Of a stretch of 13,721 nt of DNA, positions 13,179 to 13,721 are shown piece after piece (the stretch's first letter is position 1; every line of letters starts with the position of its first letter). The position numbers and the translations under genes are program-made. The stretch covers positions 1 to 13,721 of the forward strand of contig JARKQP010000324.1 of NCBI GenBank assembly GCA_029974875.1, read 5' to 3'. The stretch comes from Mobilitalea sp. (lineage in GTDB: Bacteria; Bacillota_A; Clostridia; Lachnospirales; Lachnospiraceae). The notes under the pieces were generated by a model. That model had not been told where the DNA came from and did no database searches. It saw nothing but the letters and a program-made list of their open reading frames with translations.

Positions 13179-13379
13179 GGTAACACTTCCTTTCCAGAAC
13201 TTTGCTTCTAAGCGTGTATCAATAGCCTTTTTTATAAAACCGATTATCGATTCCTCTTTAACAGCAGCCGCAGGGACGGTTCTTTCATACTTTTCCGTTT
13301 GGACATCAAGAGGAATACGTTTAAGGTTTTCTTTTGCATATTTGTATCGTGTCTATTTTTGTTTTTCGCTTAATGGGAT
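13179..13379 (-). pseudogene. Disrupted ribbon-helix-helix (Arc-like) gene, in frame with the antitoxin
   Basis: On the minus strand the frame from 13379 reads IPLSEKQK, stop, TRYKYAKENLKRIPLDVQ, then YERTVPAAAVKEESIIGFIKKAID. This matches, from memory, small clostridial Arc-type proteins that begin M-P-L-S-E-K-Q-K and carry KRIPLDVQ (the DNA-binding strand) and GFIKKAID (second helix). Two lesions are visible: the expected ATG is ATC (13377-13379), and codon 9 is TAG (13353-13355) where TAC or another sense codon is expected. No alternative ATG, GTG or TTG lies in frame before the antitoxin start, into which the frame runs without a stop. It could once have been a separate RHH antitoxin or the N-terminal half of a longer antitoxin. 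Regulation by RHH binding is probably lost here. Confidence 0.6.
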
Positions 13380-13506
13380 TTAATTATCACCTTCCATGAC
13401 ATAAGCAACGGAAGTGCAAAAAAGACAGTTACCTTTTTCAACTTACATTAATAATATAGCATAATATTTATGATATGTACATGTTTTCGCGCAAAAATGG
13501 AGCCTT

Positions 13507-13538
13507 TTATGGGAAGTTAAAAAAGCAACTTCCCATAA
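13507..13538. promoter_or_regulatory. Perfect 12-bp inverted repeat upstream of the PIG-L gene
   Basis: TTATGGGAAGTT (13507-13518) and AACTTCCCATAA (13527-13538) are exact complements around an 8-nt loop. An AT-rich but not T-pure run follows on the plus strand, so terminator quality is modest. It could be a weak terminator, a leader stem or an operator. The rest of the 13380-13656 gap is AT-rich and shows no gene I can support. Confidence 0.5.
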
Positions 13539-13656
13539 CTTATATTATTTTATAGGTAGGAGGTGAACTCCTGGCAAATCCCGATCATAAGATATCTATG
13601 AAAGAGAAATAGAAAGTGGATCATCTGGCCGCAGGAATTCATGAAATGAGGTAGCT

Positions 13657-13721
13657 ATGAAGTATTTATTTGTGGTAGCGCATCCCGATGATGAGGTATT
13701 AGGTGCAGGCGGAACGATTGG
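13657..13721 (+). CDS. PIG-L/LmbE-family deacetylase, 5' end (runs off the window)
   Basis: The last 65 bases encode the first 21 residues, MKYLFVVAHPDDEVLGAGGT followed by Ile, before the window ends. AHPDDE with the following G-x-G is the hallmark of the PIG-L/LmbE zinc-dependent N-deacetylases, where H9, D11 and D12 take part in metal binding and catalysis. The family removes acetyl groups from GlcNAc-containing glycolipids, mycothiol or bacillithiol precursors, and UDP- or lipid-linked sugars. Here, right of a UDP-HexNAc dehydrogenase and an epimerase, a role in surface-glycan synthesis is plausible. Translation starts at an ATG after ATGAGG. The remaining ~200 residues are not visible. 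Confidence 0.8.
   Translation, partial: MKYLFVVAHPDDEVLGAGGTI

Noticed and set aside
13111..13383. 90-codon plus-strand frame
   Set aside because: It is antisense to the antitoxin and RHH relic, whose minus-strand reading has clear family patterns.
13560..13605. Short GTG-initiated ORF after TAGGAGG
   Set aside because: Only about a dozen codons, with no conservation evidence. The GGAG/CTCC pair there is a small hairpin.

Overview
The window looks like a stretch of an anaerobic Firmicutes chromosome, most likely class Clostridia and close to Lachnospiraceae. The grounds are low-to-moderate GC with AT-rich intergenic DNA, strong AGGAGG-type ribosome binding sites, occasional TTG starts, and protein families typical of that group. 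This is judged from the sequence alone; no database was searched.

Layout. (1) Positions 1-2742 hold a compact, visibly more GC-rich ABC-2-type exporter cluster: the end of a membrane protein, an ATPase and a permease, read left to right. The ATPase carries an aberrant signature motif (W134 in place of the usual Ser). (2) Directly after it lies a 50-codon stub of an AraC-type regulator. (3) A promoter and a structured leader precede a NitT/TauT-type importer pair (ATPase and permease, 3213-4759). The pair ends in a strong terminator and faces, across three tandem 47-bp repeats, a minus-strand unit. That unit encodes a leaderless CE4 polysaccharide deacetylase-like protein and the lipoprotein that probably supplies substrate to the importer. 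(4) 6842-7453 is gene-poor: a likely TetR-family C-terminal relic and a ~120-bp foldback element with perfect 13-bp ends. (5) 7454-9658 carries single-gene units: a YdeI-like protein (minus), a VOC/glyoxalase-fold protein (plus), and a membrane-anchored XRE regulator whose linker is built of hexapeptide repeats. (6) After a terminator and six tandem 13-bp repeats, a surface-polysaccharide locus begins: a UDP-N-acetylhexosamine dehydrogenase (TviB/WbpO/CapL type) and a sugar epimerase/dehydratase. At the right edge is the start of a PIG-L/LmbE deacetylase. (7) Between the epimerase and PIG-L sits a minus-strand YafQ-type toxin-antitoxin module with its own terminator, preceded by a decayed ribbon-helix-helix gene that reads in frame into the antitoxin.

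Functionally the window joins two transporters, isolated stress or regulatory genes, and the front end of a capsule or exopolysaccharide operon. Three regulator or antitoxin relics, three families of short repeats and a TA module mark it as an accessory, rearranging region. I did not find one clear-cut new multi-gene system. The best leads are the XRE hexad-linker protein, the altered ABC signature motif, the structured leader before the importer, the RHH relic fused to the antitoxin frame, and the short tandem repeat arrays.
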